The position numbers and the translations under genes were made by a program. The notes under the pieces were generated by a model that was given only the letters and a program-made list of their open reading frames with translations, searched no databases and was not told the DNA's origin. Positions 17,767-27,657 of a stretch of 32,846 bases of DNA are shown piece after piece. The stretch comes from Fidelibacterota bacterium (GTDB lineage: Bacteria > Fidelibacterota > Marinisomatia > SCGC-AAA003-L08 > D37C17): positions 1 to 32,846 of the forward strand of contig PAHD01000027.1 in NCBI GenBank assembly GCA_002704685.1, given 5' to 3'. Each line of letters begins with the position of its first letter. Position 1 is the first letter of the stretch.

Positions 17767-19023
17767 ATGCTAAGTTTAAAATATATAACTGAAAACACTG
17801 AACTTGTAAAAGAAAGTATTCAACATAAAAAATGTGATGTTAACATTAGTGATGTTTTATCTTTAGATAAGAGTCGAAAATCTATTATTAATAAAGTAGA
17901 AAAACTTAAAGCCAATAGAAATAATTTAAATAAAGAAATATCAAAAAGTAGAAACGATAAATCTAATTTTTCAAATACTTTAATTAATGATATGAAGAAA
18001 ATTTCTAAAGAAATTAAAGAATTAGATAAAGAACTTAATGTTATTAAAAATAAATTAAATAATAAATTACTTTATATACCTAATATCATTCATAGTTCTT
18101 GTCCAAGAGGCACTGTAGATGATAATGTTGTCATTAAAGAATGGGGAGAAAAGCCTAAATTTACATTTGATATAAAAGATCATAAGGATTTATGCGAAAT
18201 AAATAATTTAGTTGATTTCAAAAGAGCTGCAAATATTTCTGGTTCTGGATTTCCTCTTTACACAAATTTAGGTGCTAAATTGGAAAGAGGCCTTATTAAT
18301 TTTATGCTTGATATTCATTCTAAAAGCGGATATGTAGAATTATTTCCTCCTTTTTTAGTTAATACAAATTCACCTAAAACTACAGGTAATCTACCAAAAT
18401 TTTCTGAAGATATGTATTTTATTGATAATGATAATTTATATTGTATTCCTACTGCAGAGGTACCAGTTACTAATATGTATATAAATGAAACTTTGAACGA
18501 AGATAATTTACCTAGAAAATATGTTGCTTACAGTGCATGTTTTAGAAGAGAAGCTGGTAGTTATGGTAAAGATACTAAAGGCCTATTAAGATTGCACCAA
18601 TTTAATAAGGTAGAATTAGTAAAATTTGTAAAGCCTGAAGAATCTTATAATGAATTAGAATTATTATTAATTGATGCAGAAAAAATATTACAAAAATTGA
18701 ATTTGCATTATAGAGTTATTAGCCTTGCCTCAGGTGATTTATCATTTTCAGCTGCAAAATGTTACGATATAGAAGTTTGGTCTCCATATGAAAATAAATA
18801 CTTAGAAGTGTCTAGTTGCTCAAATTTTGAATCATTTCAATCAACAAGGGGCAACATTAAGTTTCGAAATAAAAAAACAAATAAATTAGAGTTTCTTCAT
18901 ACTTTAAATGGTTCTGGATTAGCTACTCCTAGATTGATGGTAGCTTTATTAGAAACTTTTCAAGATGAAAATGGTAATATAAAAATTCCGTCAATTTTAA
19001 ATCAATATATGAATTATGAATAA
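17767..19023 (+). CDS. serS: Seryl-tRNA synthetase
   Basis: N-terminal coiled coil; class II motifs GTVDDNVVIKEWGEKP, CFRREAGSYGKDTKGLLRLHQFNKVE, LNGSGLATPRLMVALLE. Confidence 0.96.
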   Translation: MLSLKYITENTELVKESIQHKKCDVNISDVLSLDKSRKSIINKVEKLKANRNNLNKEISKSRNDKSNFSNTLINDMKKISKEIKELDKELNVIKNKLNNKLLYIPNIIHSSCPRGTVDDNVVIKEWGEKPKFTFDIKDHKDLCEINNLVDFKRAANISGSGFPLYTNLGAKLERGLINFMLDIHSKSGYVELFPPFLVNTNSPKTTGNLPKFSEDMYFIDNDNLYCIPTAEVPVTNMYINETLNEDNLPRKYVAYSACFRREAGSYGKDTKGLLRLHQFNKVELVKFVKPEESYNELELLLIDAEKILQKLNLHYRVISLASGDLSFSAAKCYDIEVWSPYENKYLEVSSCSNFESFQSTRGNIKFRNKKTNKLEFLHTLNGSGLATPRLMVALLETFQDENGNIKIPSILNQYMNYE

Positions 19024-20602
19024 TATAAAATATTTTTCATTTATACTATTATCTTTTGTTTATTTACAAGATTTAGATACAACTAATTCATTGGATTTTA
19101 CATATGAGCCTTTATCTGCAAGTGATTCACTTGAATTCCAAGAAAATAATTTGTTTGAACAATTATTAAATGAATCAAAATTATTCTATGCTGATGCTAT
19201 AATATCTGATTTGAAAGGAGATACTCTTAACACTCTATATTATTTTGATAATTTATTTAAAGCCTTGGCTCAACTAGAAGAAATAAGTAAAAATGTTCCA
19301 GAAATTGCAAAAGTAAAGTATCAAAATATATTGTCAGCTTCTATTGAGTATTATGATAATAAAGTAAGTTCTGTTGATCATACCAAGTCTGGCTTATCAA
19401 CCGCTGTATTTAAAGATAAACTTGAAGAGTATATTTATAATCAAAATCTGTATGATATAATTGATATTGAAGAAACAGTCGAGATAATAGAGGGACATGT
19501 ACCAATTACATATAATAAGCAGGTAGCAAGTATAATTAAGTATTATCAGAATCAAGGTAGACCATATATTAAGCAATGGTTGAATAGGGAAGATAAATTC
19601 AAAGAGATTATCTTACCTATTTTAAAAGAAGAGGGTTTACCTCCAGAGATATTTTATGTTGCAATGGTTGAAAGTGGATTAAAAACTGATGCGAAATCTT
19701 ATGCCTCTGCTGTTGGACCTTGGCAGTTTATTGCAAGTACAGCAAAATCTTTTGATCTTGAAAAAAATTACTATATTGATGAACGTAGAGATATTGAAAA
19801 ATCAACAAGAGCTGCTGCTAAATATCTTAAAAGATTGCATAAACAATTTGGTGATTGGTATTTGGCTTTTGCTGCATATAATTGTGGCGAAACAAGGGTC
19901 CAAAGACATATTAATTATTTCAATACAAGAAATTTTTGGGAATTGAAAAATTTACCCAAGGAAACTCAAAATTATATACCTAGTATATTAGCCATTATAT
20001 TTATTTCAAAGAATCCAGAGAAATACAATTTTAAAGTTAATCCAGACCCTCATTTTGAATGGGAAAACATTGAAATAAATAAATCTGTTAAAATTAAAGA
20101 TATTGCTAAGTGTAGTGGTATAAGTCAAAAAATTTTGAAGCAATATAATTCAGAACTTTTAAGAGATATTGTTTACGTTAATGGTAATAAACCTTACATG
20201 TTTAAAATGCCTATAGGATATAATCCTGATTTTGACTCTCTTTTTGCTTTAATTCCTGAGTCTAAATCTGAAGGTACATATATTATTAGTCATAAAGTTA
20301 AATCTGGTGAAAGCTATTGGCTTTTAGCAACTAGACATAATACAACAATTACTGCTATATGTGAATTAAACAATTTAGATAGAAATAAACCTTTAAGAAT
20401 GGGAAAAATTATTAAAATTCCTGTTGGTGATAAATCTAAATATAAAAAACAACTTACCAAGCATATTTATAAAGTTAAAAGAGGTGATTCTCTAAGTAGA
20501 ATTGCTGTTAAATATAAAATTAAAGTATCAAAAATTAAAAAATGGAATAATCTTAAAAGTGATTTCATTAAGATTGGTCAAAAGCTTATTATTTATAAAT
20601 GA
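19016..20602 (+). CDS. Lytic transglycosylase (SLT, MltD-like) with two C-terminal LysM domains
   Basis: LPPEIFYVAMVESGLKTDAKSYASAVGPWQFIASTAKSF (catalytic Glu); AFAAYNCGETRV; two LysM-like repeats (HKVKSGESYWLLATRHNTTITAICELNNL; YKVKRGDSLSRIAVKYKIKVSKIKKWNNL). Confidence 0.9.
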   Translation: MNNIKYFSFILLSFVYLQDLDTTNSLDFTYEPLSASDSLEFQENNLFEQLLNESKLFYADAIISDLKGDTLNTLYYFDNLFKALAQLEEISKNVPEIAKVKYQNILSASIEYYDNKVSSVDHTKSGLSTAVFKDKLEEYIYNQNLYDIIDIEETVEIIEGHVPITYNKQVASIIKYYQNQGRPYIKQWLNREDKFKEIILPILKEEGLPPEIFYVAMVESGLKTDAKSYASAVGPWQFIASTAKSFDLEKNYYIDERRDIEKSTRAAAKYLKRLHKQFGDWYLAFAAYNCGETRVQRHINYFNTRNFWELKNLPKETQNYIPSILAIIFISKNPEKYNFKVNPDPHFEWENIEINKSVKIKDIAKCSGISQKILKQYNSELLRDIVYVNGNKPYMFKMPIGYNPDFDSLFALIPESKSEGTYIISHKVKSGESYWLLATRHNTTITAICELNNLDRNKPLRMGKIIKIPVGDKSKYKKQLTKHIYKVKRGDSLSRIAVKYKIKVSKIKKWNNLKSDFIKIGQKLIIYK

Positions 20603-21444
20603 TTAATTATTTAAAAAAAATAAAAAAGAAGTATTATGTTTTTTTATTATTATTTCTATTAATACTGTTCCTTCCATCAAAAAATATCAAAAATAATAGT
20701 ATTGCAGTTGTTAATATTCAAGGAGTTATTTTAGAATCAAAAAAAATCATAAAAGCATTAGATAAGTTTAGTAAAGATGATAATATCAAAGCTATAGTTC
20801 TTAGAATAAATAGTCCTGGTGGTAGTGTTGCTCCTAGTCAAGAAATTTTCCATAAGGTTAATGATATAAAATCTTCAAAAGTAAAACCAATAATTACTTC
20901 TGTTGGTAATGTTGCCGCTTCTGGAGGATATTACATTGCAATAGGATCTGATGTTATAGTTGCAAATTCAGGTTCAATTGTAGGGTCAATTGGTGTAATT
21001 ATGAGTTATCCAATTGCTGAAAAATTTCTAGATAATATTGGAGTAAATTTTAATACATATAAAAGTGGAGAATTTAAAGATTCAGGAAGTCCTTATAGAC
21101 AAAACACAGAAAATGATGATGAATATTTTAATGAAGTTGTATCTGACTTGCATGCTCAATTTACAAAAGAAGTATCTGTTCATCGAAACATTGATTTAAA
21201 GTACTTAAATAATTATTCAAAAGGTCAAATTTTTACCGGAAATAAAGCTTATAGTATTGGTTTAATTGATACAGTTGGGACTTTTGAAGATGCTTTGAAT
21301 ATATCAAAGAATTTAGCTAATATATCGGGTGATTTGGATATTGTATATCCAGATTATGAAAAATATAGTTTTTTAAATGAATTCATTAGTTTTTATAATT
21401 TGACTTTTAAAAATTATCTATTACCAATGTTTTTAATGAATTAG
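20599..21444 (+). CDS. sppA: Signal peptide peptidase SppA, short single-domain form
   Basis: N-terminal TM; IKAIVLRINSPGGSVAPSQEI; VGNVAASGGYYIA; SGSIVGSIGVIM. Confidence 0.92.
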   Translation: MINYLKKIKKKYYVFLLLFLLILFLPSKNIKNNSIAVVNIQGVILESKKIIKALDKFSKDDNIKAIVLRINSPGGSVAPSQEIFHKVNDIKSSKVKPIITSVGNVAASGGYYIAIGSDVIVANSGSIVGSIGVIMSYPIAEKFLDNIGVNFNTYKSGEFKDSGSPYRQNTENDDEYFNEVVSDLHAQFTKEVSVHRNIDLKYLNNYSKGQIFTGNKAYSIGLIDTVGTFEDALNISKNLANISGDLDIVYPDYEKYSFLNEFISFYNLTFKNYLLPMFLMN

Positions 21445-21451
21445 TAATTTT

Positions 21452-21745
21452 ATGACAAAAATTGAGATAATTAAAAAAATATCTATTGAGACAGGCTTTA
21501 CAAATGTTGAAGTTGAACTTTTTTTGGATAGTTTTATAAACTCTGTCAAATCATCCTTATCGAAAGGTGATAGAGTTGATATAAGAGGATTTGGTAGTTT
21601 TGTAATTAAAAAAAGAAAAGCAAGAAAAGCTCGAAATCCATTAACTAACCAAATTGTTAGCTTGGATGAAAGATATATACCTTTTTTTAAAGTATCAAAA
21701 ATTTTGAAAGAGTATGTTAATAAAACAATAATAAGAGGATTTTAA
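21452..21745 (+). CDS. HU/IHF family DNA-binding protein
   Basis: 97 aa; GDRVDIRGFGSFVIKKRKARKARNPLTNQ is the HU/IHF signature. Confidence 0.93.
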   Translation: MTKIEIIKKISIETGFTNVEVELFLDSFINSVKSSLSKGDRVDIRGFGSFVIKKRKARKARNPLTNQIVSLDERYIPFFKVSKILKEYVNKTIIRGF

Positions 21746-21748
21746 TTT

Positions 21749-21844
21749 ATGCCTTGTGGTAAAAAAAGAAAAAAGAAAAAAATGAACACTCACAAACGTA
21801 AAAAACGTTTGCGCTCAAATAGACATAAAAAGAAAGTAAGATAA
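21749..21844 (+). CDS. 31-aa very basic protein, AURKAIP1/COX24 (mS38/bS22)-like small ribosomal protein
   Basis: ATG CCT TGT GGT ... AGA TAA = MPCGKKRKKKKMNTHKRKKRLRSNRHKKKVR; 18 of 31 residues K/R; KMxTHKRKKRLRxNRHKKK core matches small bacterial AURKAIP1/COX24 proteins as I recall them. Below the length cutoff of the supplied ORF track. Confidence 0.82.
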   Translation: MPCGKKRKKKKMNTHKRKKRLRSNRHKKKVR

Positions 21845-21869
21845 ATTTTTTTTATAATGATTTAGTTTT

Positions 21870-21908
21870 GCCCATCTATGAATTGATTATTTATGGATGG
21901 GCTTTTTT
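21870..21908 (+). terminator. Rho-independent terminator between the 31-aa ORF and xseA
   Basis: GCCCATCtATGAA...TTTATgGATGGGC followed by TTTTTT; 7-bp GCCCATC/GATGGGC core with A/T extension. Confidence 0.85.
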
Positions 21909-21913
21909 ATGAT

Positions 21914-23107
21914 ATGAACAACCAATTAATATATACAGTAACTCAAATAAATAATTATTCAGCTGATTTACTTAAAAAAGAATTGTCAAATGTGTGGGTA
22001 TCTGGAGAAATATCATCACTTAAAAAATATCCATCTGGATTTGCATATTTAACTTTAAAAGATAGTATTTCAGAATTATCATGTATATCTAATCATGAAG
22101 TAATTTCAAATATAGAAGTTGGCATGGAAGTTACAGTAAATGGTTCAATAGATATTTATACAATTAAAGGTAATTATCAATTTCGTATTAATAATGTATT
22201 TTTAAAAGGTAAAGGTAATCTATGGTTAAAATATAATAAATTAAAAGATAAGCTTTCAAAAGAAGGTTTGTTTGATATGAAATATAAGAAAAAATTACCT
22301 CCCTTACCTCAAAATGTAGGAATCATCACTTCGAAAGAAGGCTCTGTTTTAAGTGATATAAGAAATATAGTAAATAGACGATCTCCATATGTTAGTTTAT
22401 TTGTTATGAATACAAAAGTTAGTGGACAAAATGCAGTTGCTAGTATTTGTGAATCAATTAAAAATTTCAAGGAATTAAAATTTATTGATGTGATTATTGT
22501 TGCTAGAGGTGGTGGAAGTATTGAAGATTTATCAGTTTTTAATGAAGAAAAATTAGTAAGAGAAATTTTTAAATTAAATACTCCTGTAATTTCAGCAATT
22601 GGACATGAAACAGATTTTACGCTCTGTGATTTCGCTTCAGATTTAAGAGCTTCAACGCCGTCAGAAGCAGCTCAATTATGTTGCATATCAACTAAAGAGT
22701 TACTAGAAAAAATATGTTACGATTTTGATAAAATTATTTCAAAGATTCAGTATACTATTAATAATAAACAAGAAAATTTATCTAGAATAGATTCAGTTAT
22801 TAATAAAAAATTAGAAAAAAACATGATTATTAATAAACAAGAGAGGGTAGAATTTTTTTTTAATCTAATACAAAAGAGAGTTTTTAATAAAAAAAATTTT
22901 TTATTAAGTCTAATTAAAAGTAATCAAAAAGTTTTTAAAAAATATGATGATTATAAAATTAAAAAACTAGGTTATTCGATAATAAAAAAAAATAATACTA
23001 TTATAACAGATATTGATAAACTTAATAAAAATGATAATATAGAAATTGATATGTTTAATGGGAGTATCAATGCAAAAATCAAGGAATTAAAAAAAAATGA
23101 AAAATAA
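21914..23107 (+). CDS. xseA: Exodeoxyribonuclease VII large subunit
   Basis: MNNQLIYTVTQINNYSADLLKKELSNVWVSGEISSLKKYPSGFAYLTLKD; VARGGGSIEDLSVFNEE; SAIGHETDFTLCDFASDLRASTPSEAAQL. Start at 21914 preferred because 21893 lies in the terminator stem. Confidence 0.93.
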   Translation: MNNQLIYTVTQINNYSADLLKKELSNVWVSGEISSLKKYPSGFAYLTLKDSISELSCISNHEVISNIEVGMEVTVNGSIDIYTIKGNYQFRINNVFLKGKGNLWLKYNKLKDKLSKEGLFDMKYKKKLPPLPQNVGIITSKEGSVLSDIRNIVNRRSPYVSLFVMNTKVSGQNAVASICESIKNFKELKFIDVIIVARGGGSIEDLSVFNEEKLVREIFKLNTPVISAIGHETDFTLCDFASDLRASTPSEAAQLCCISTKELLEKICYDFDKIISKIQYTINNKQENLSRIDSVINKKLEKNMIINKQERVEFFFNLIQKRVFNKKNFLLSLIKSNQKVFKKYDDYKIKKLGYSIIKKNNTIITDIDKLNKNDNIEIDMFNGSINAKIKELKKNEK

Positions 23108-23324
23108 AAAAGAACCACAAAATTTTGAAGATGCTTTAAAAGAACTTGAAGAGTTAAGTGAAATGATTCAAGATGATTCAACTTCATTAGATCAAATGCT
23201 AGAAATTTTTGAGAGAGGTTCATATTTATCAAAATATTGTAAAAATAAATTAGCAAATGTCGATGAAAAAATATCAATTTTGATAAAAAAAAATGAAGAT
23301 ATAGAAATAAAAGAGCTTAAATAA
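23097..23324 (+). CDS. xseB: Exodeoxyribonuclease VII small subunit
   Basis: NFEDALKELEELSEMIQDDSTSLDQMLEIFERGSYLSKYCKNKL, overlapping xseA by 11 nt. Confidence 0.92.
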   Translation: MKNKKEPQNFEDALKELEELSEMIQDDSTSLDQMLEIFERGSYLSKYCKNKLANVDEKISILIKKNEDIEIKELK

Positions 23325-24184
23325 TGAATGTTTTATGTACAGGAAATAAAAATAAACCAAAAATTAATACTATAGTTAATAATCTTTACAGTCTTTTTGA
23401 AAATACAGACCATAAATTATATATTGATAAAAAAATTGAAAATGTAGTAAAAGAAAAATCTTTTGATTATTTAAGCTTGTACAAACCAAGTAAACATATT
23501 GATTTTGTTGTTTCTATAGGAGGTGATGGTTCAATTTTATCAGCTGTAAGAAGAATGGGTGATAGTCAATTACCTATTGTTGGAATACATATTGGAAACT
23601 TAGGTTTTTTAAATAAATTAAATAAAAATGATTTTATCAAAGTTTTTAAAGATATTTTAACGAGCAAGAAATTAAAATATGAAAATAAAATACTACTTAA
23701 AGCATCATTTATTAATAATAAGAATATTAATGATTCTATTTTAGCTTTGAATGAAATTTATATTAAACAAGGAGAAATATCTAGATTATTAACACTTGAC
23801 GTAGATATTAATAATAAATATCTAAATACGTATAGATGTGATGGTTTAATTATCTCTACTCCATTAGGTTCAACAGCATATTCTTTGTCTGCTGGAGGGC
23901 CTATTGTTTCTTATGATGTCGATTGCAATATTATAAATCCAGTATCTCCTCATACATTATCTTCAAGACCAATAGTAATTAATTGTAATAATGAAATAAC
24001 AATTAAATGTCCTGATAAAAATTCTAATATAATGATTTTTTCTGATGGTCAAGATTCAAGATTTATTAAAAAAAATACAAAAATATTAATTAAAAATTCA
24101 GATATATCTGCAAAATTTTTAAAATTAAAAAATGATACATCATATTATGAAAAATTAAGATCAAATCTTGGGTGGCATAAATAA
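23324..24184 (+). CDS. nadK: NAD kinase
   Basis: VVSIGGDGSILSAVRRM; GIHIGNLGFLNKL; TPLGSTAYSLSAGGPIV; ISPHTL-like SPHTLSSRPIV. Confidence 0.96.
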   Translation: MNVLCTGNKNKPKINTIVNNLYSLFENTDHKLYIDKKIENVVKEKSFDYLSLYKPSKHIDFVVSIGGDGSILSAVRRMGDSQLPIVGIHIGNLGFLNKLNKNDFIKVFKDILTSKKLKYENKILLKASFINNKNINDSILALNEIYIKQGEISRLLTLDVDINNKYLNTYRCDGLIISTPLGSTAYSLSAGGPIVSYDVDCNIINPVSPHTLSSRPIVINCNNEITIKCPDKNSNIMIFSDGQDSRFIKKNTKILIKNSDISAKFLKLKNDTSYYEKLRSNLGWHK

Positions 24185-25812
24185 TGAAAATTTATAAATA
24201 TGCGATTTGTTTTCTATTTTTAATAAGTTGTAATTCGAAAAATACAAATAATTTTTTAATTTTAAAGGAAGCATTTGTAGACTGGTATAATAAGAATCAC
24301 TTAACAAATAACTATAATTACGATGTTTCGTATTTTTCCTTAATTAATAACTTATCATCAATGAATTATTATGAAGATATAAGTAGATTTAAACTCGAAT
24401 TAAGTCAAATAAATAAAAATGAATTGAATTCATATAGTAAAATAGATTATGAAATCATGCTATCAACTATTACTCGAATTAATCTTTCTAATTCGTCATT
24501 AAAAGATAAAAACAACAGTTTAAATAATGTGGTATTAAATATATATAATTCATTTTATTTAATTATAAATGATAATAAGTTTAGTGATTTTAATAAAATT
24601 ATCTTGTTAGAAAAGCACCTTCCAGATGTGTTGAAATATTTAAATAATTCAAAAGAAAATTTGTCATCTGAAAATAATTCAAAACTTATCAGTCAATTTA
24701 ATGAGTCTTATTATATACTTATTAATTATTTAAATTACATAATAGATTTGCTTGAAATAAATGAGAATAGCTATAATATTTTATTTGAAAATATTAATCT
24801 TCTTAGAGCTGATTTAAAAAAATTTTTTAACTGGGTGAATTATGATTATTCATTTACATCATCAAATTTATCTTTTTTAGAAAGTGAAAATAATTATTAC
24901 GATTTATATAAAAATAATTTATTTGAAAATGAATTATATAATTATTCTAACACAATAAATTTTTTAAAAAATAAAGTAAATATATTAAAAAATAATTTAT
25001 TCAATGAAAGTTTATCAATTTATTTAAATTTTAATGATGAGCCTGTATGGGTTGATAAATCTGATACATTAAATGTAATAAACTGGGTTGTTAATAATAA
25101 AATTAAAGTAAGTACTATTAATGTAGACGATTTTGTTGAAAAAATATCTGGAAATTATAAAAATATTTTAGATCATTATAAAAATTTAAATATCCAAAGA
25201 TTTGATACTTCTGCTGCAAAAATCATTTTAAAAAAAGATTATAATATCCGCTCAAATTATTATTGTCATGGAAGTTTTGTTTTAGATTTATATGATAAAA
25301 ATTCTTTACAATTAAATGATTATTTTATAACAAATTTAATTTTTGAAAAAATTTTTTCTATGCATAATATATATGGTTCTTTAATTGGTAATAATAATAG
25401 TTTAAGAAATATAGAAAATGAATTGTACTCATCAGGTATTTCACTTTTTTTATATGAGCTTTATATTAATGATTTAAGTGAAAAATTTAAGTTAAATAAA
25501 ATACTCTTTTATTTAAATATAATTAAAAAAATAGAAATTGCTATTTTACAAGATAAACATAATAATAATTTGGATGAGAATAAAATAACAGAAGCTTTTA
25601 AAACAAATGATTTTTTTTCCAATTATTTAGTAGATATAGATCCCAGCAGTTTAAACAATTCAAATATTCTTTATTTAGAATCTATATTATCTTATTTACA
25701 TCTATTGAATAAATATGAAGAGAAGGTATTAATAAAGAAGAAGTTAAAAAAAAATGAATTTATTAATAATATTTTTGAATCTGGATATGTTAACTACTAT
25801 ACAATTAATTAA
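24184..25812 (+). CDS. Lipoprotein, DUF885-like with apparently degenerate metal site
   Basis: Signal/lipobox FLFLISC; helical DUF885-like layout (INKNELNSYSKIDYEIM...); region where HExxGHH would be expected reads NLIFEKIFSMHNIYGSLIG. Confidence 0.5.
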   Translation: MKIYKYAICFLFLISCNSKNTNNFLILKEAFVDWYNKNHLTNNYNYDVSYFSLINNLSSMNYYEDISRFKLELSQINKNELNSYSKIDYEIMLSTITRINLSNSSLKDKNNSLNNVVLNIYNSFYLIINDNKFSDFNKIILLEKHLPDVLKYLNNSKENLSSENNSKLISQFNESYYILINYLNYIIDLLEINENSYNILFENINLLRADLKKFFNWVNYDYSFTSSNLSFLESENNYYDLYKNNLFENELYNYSNTINFLKNKVNILKNNLFNESLSIYLNFNDEPVWVDKSDTLNVINWVVNNKIKVSTINVDDFVEKISGNYKNILDHYKNLNIQRFDTSAAKIILKKDYNIRSNYYCHGSFVLDLYDKNSLQLNDYFITNLIFEKIFSMHNIYGSLIGNNNSLRNIENELYSSGISLFLYELYINDLSEKFKLNKILFYLNIIKKIEIAILQDKHNNNLDENKITEAFKTNDFFSNYLVDIDPSSLNNSNILYLESILSYLHLLNKYEEKVLIKKKLKKNEFINNIFESGYVNYYTIN

Positions 25813-27657
25813 ATGAGTAATAAAAATAAATATAGTGCTGATTCTATAAAGTCTTTAGATTGGAAAGAACATATACGTTTAAGACCAGGAATGTATATAG
25901 GAAAGCTTGGGAATGGTTCATCAGTAGATGATGGTATTTACATTCTAATTAAAGAAATCATTGATAATTCCATTGACGAATTTATAATGGGTTTTGGTAA
26001 AAGAATAAATGTTGAGCTTAATGATAATACAATATTTGTAAGAGATTTTGGAAGAGGAATTCCTCTATCTAAACTTGAAGATTGTGTATCTAAAATTAAC
26101 ACAGGTGGAAAATATGATTCTCAGGCATTTAAGAAATCTGTTGGTTTAAATGGTGTAGGCACTAAAGCGGTAAATGCACTTTCAGAAAAATTTCAAATTG
26201 AATCAATAAGAGATAATAACAGTTTGAAATTAATATATGGAAGGGGTGAATTAATAGATAAAATAGAGTCTAAAAAAACAACCTCTAGGAATGGTACAAA
26301 AGTTAAATTTATCCCAGATTCTAATATTTTTAAAAAGTTTAATTTTATAAACGACTATATAGAAACTCAAATATCAAATTATGTTTTTTTAAATTCAGGT
26401 TTAACTATTTATTACAATAAGAAAAAATTCTTTTCAGAGAATGGACTAAAGGACCTACTTGTAAAATATACAGAAAATCAAAAAATTTCTTATCCTATAA
26501 TACATTTAAAAGATAAAGATATAGAAATTGTATTAACTCATGGATACCAATATGGAGAAGAATATTATTCTTTTGTTAATGGTCAAAATACATCAAGTGG
26601 AGGTACTCACTTAGCAGCTTTTCGTGAAGCGATTGTGAAAACTATTAGAGATTTTTATAAAAAAGATTTTGATGCATCAGATATCCGAGCATCAATTATT
26701 TCATCTATTAGTATTAGAATCCAAAATCCTATTTTTGAATCTCAAACAAAAACTAAACTTGGTTCAACTGAAATTGATGAAAACGGTTTAACAGTTAGAG
26801 TATTTATTAATGATTTTGTTAAAAAAAATCTAGATAATTTCTTACATAAAAATACTAATGTATCAGATGAATTATTAAAGAGGATTTTACAATCAGAAAA
26901 AGAAAGAAAAGCTCTTTCAGGTATAAAAAAAATCGCTAATCAAAGAGCAAAATCTGCAAATCTTCATAATAAAAAACTAAGAGACTGTAAATATCATTTT
27001 AATTCAAAAAATATTGATGATGAACTAAGATTGAATACTTCAATTTTTATTACAGAAGGCGACTCCGCATCTGGATCAATTACTAAATCTAGAGATGTTA
27101 AAACTCAAGCAGTTTTTAGTTTGAGAGGAAAGCCATTGAATAGTTTTGGGCTTACTAAAAAAATAGTTTATGAAAATGAAGAGTTTAATTTATTGCAACA
27201 TGCATTAAATATTGAAAATGGAATGGATTATCTAAGATATAATCAGATAATTATTGCTACAGATGCAGATGTTGATGGTATGCATATAAGATTATTATTA
27301 TTAACATTTTTTCTTCAATTTTATCCAAAATTAGTTAGAAATGGTCACATATATATATTGAAAACTCCCTTGTTTAGAGTAAGAGATAAAAATGTGACGA
27401 TTTATGCATATGATGAAAATGAAAAAAATAATGCAATTAATAAACTATCATCAAATCATGAAATCACTCGTTTTAAAGGTCTAGGAGAGATTTCTCCAGG
27501 AGAATTCAAAAATTTCATAAATAATAATATTAAACTTGAGCCTGTAATTTTTAAAGAAAATACATCTATTCAAGAAGTTTTAAGTTACTATATGGGTAAG
27601 AATACTCAGGATAGACAAAATTTTATAATAGAAAATTTAATAATTGAAAATACATAA
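25813..27657 (+). CDS. parE: Type IIA topoisomerase subunit B (topoisomerase IV ParE-like)
   Basis: [86 protein letters not shown]. Assignment to Topo IV versus gyrase from type and pairing. Confidence 0.88.
   Translation: MSNKNKYSADSIKSLDWKEHIRLRPGMYIGKLGNGSSVDDGIYILIKEIIDNSIDEFIMGFGKRINVELNDNTIFVRDFGRGIPLSKLEDCVSKINTGGKYDSQAFKKSVGLNGVGTKAVNALSEKFQIESIRDNNSLKLIYGRGELIDKIESKKTTSRNGTKVKFIPDSNIFKKFNFINDYIETQISNYVFLNSGLTIYYNKKKFFSENGLKDLLVKYTENQKISYPIIHLKDKDIEIVLTHGYQYGEEYYSFVNGQNTSSGGTHLAAFREAIVKTIRDFYKKDFDASDIRASIISSISIRIQNPIFESQTKTKLGSTEIDENGLTVRVFINDFVKKNLDNFLHKNTNVSDELLKRILQSEKERKALSGIKKIANQRAKSANLHNKKLRDCKYHFNSKNIDDELRLNTSIFITEGDSASGSITKSRDVKTQAVFSLRGKPLNSFGLTKKIVYENEEFNLLQHALNIENGMDYLRYNQIIIATDADVDGMHIRLLLLTFFLQFYPKLVRNGHIYILKTPLFRVRDKNVTIYAYDENEKNNAINKLSSNHEITRFKGLGEISPGEFKNFINNNIKLEPVIFKENTSIQEVLSYYMGKNTQDRQNFIIENLIIENT

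Noticed and set aside
19689-19946. Out-of-frame + ORF (85 aa) inside the lytic transglycosylase; likewise 28987-29178 in parC and 30841-31065 in tnaA
   Set aside because: Fully nested in conserved coding sequence, leucine/isoleucine-rich frame-shadow translations, no independent start context.
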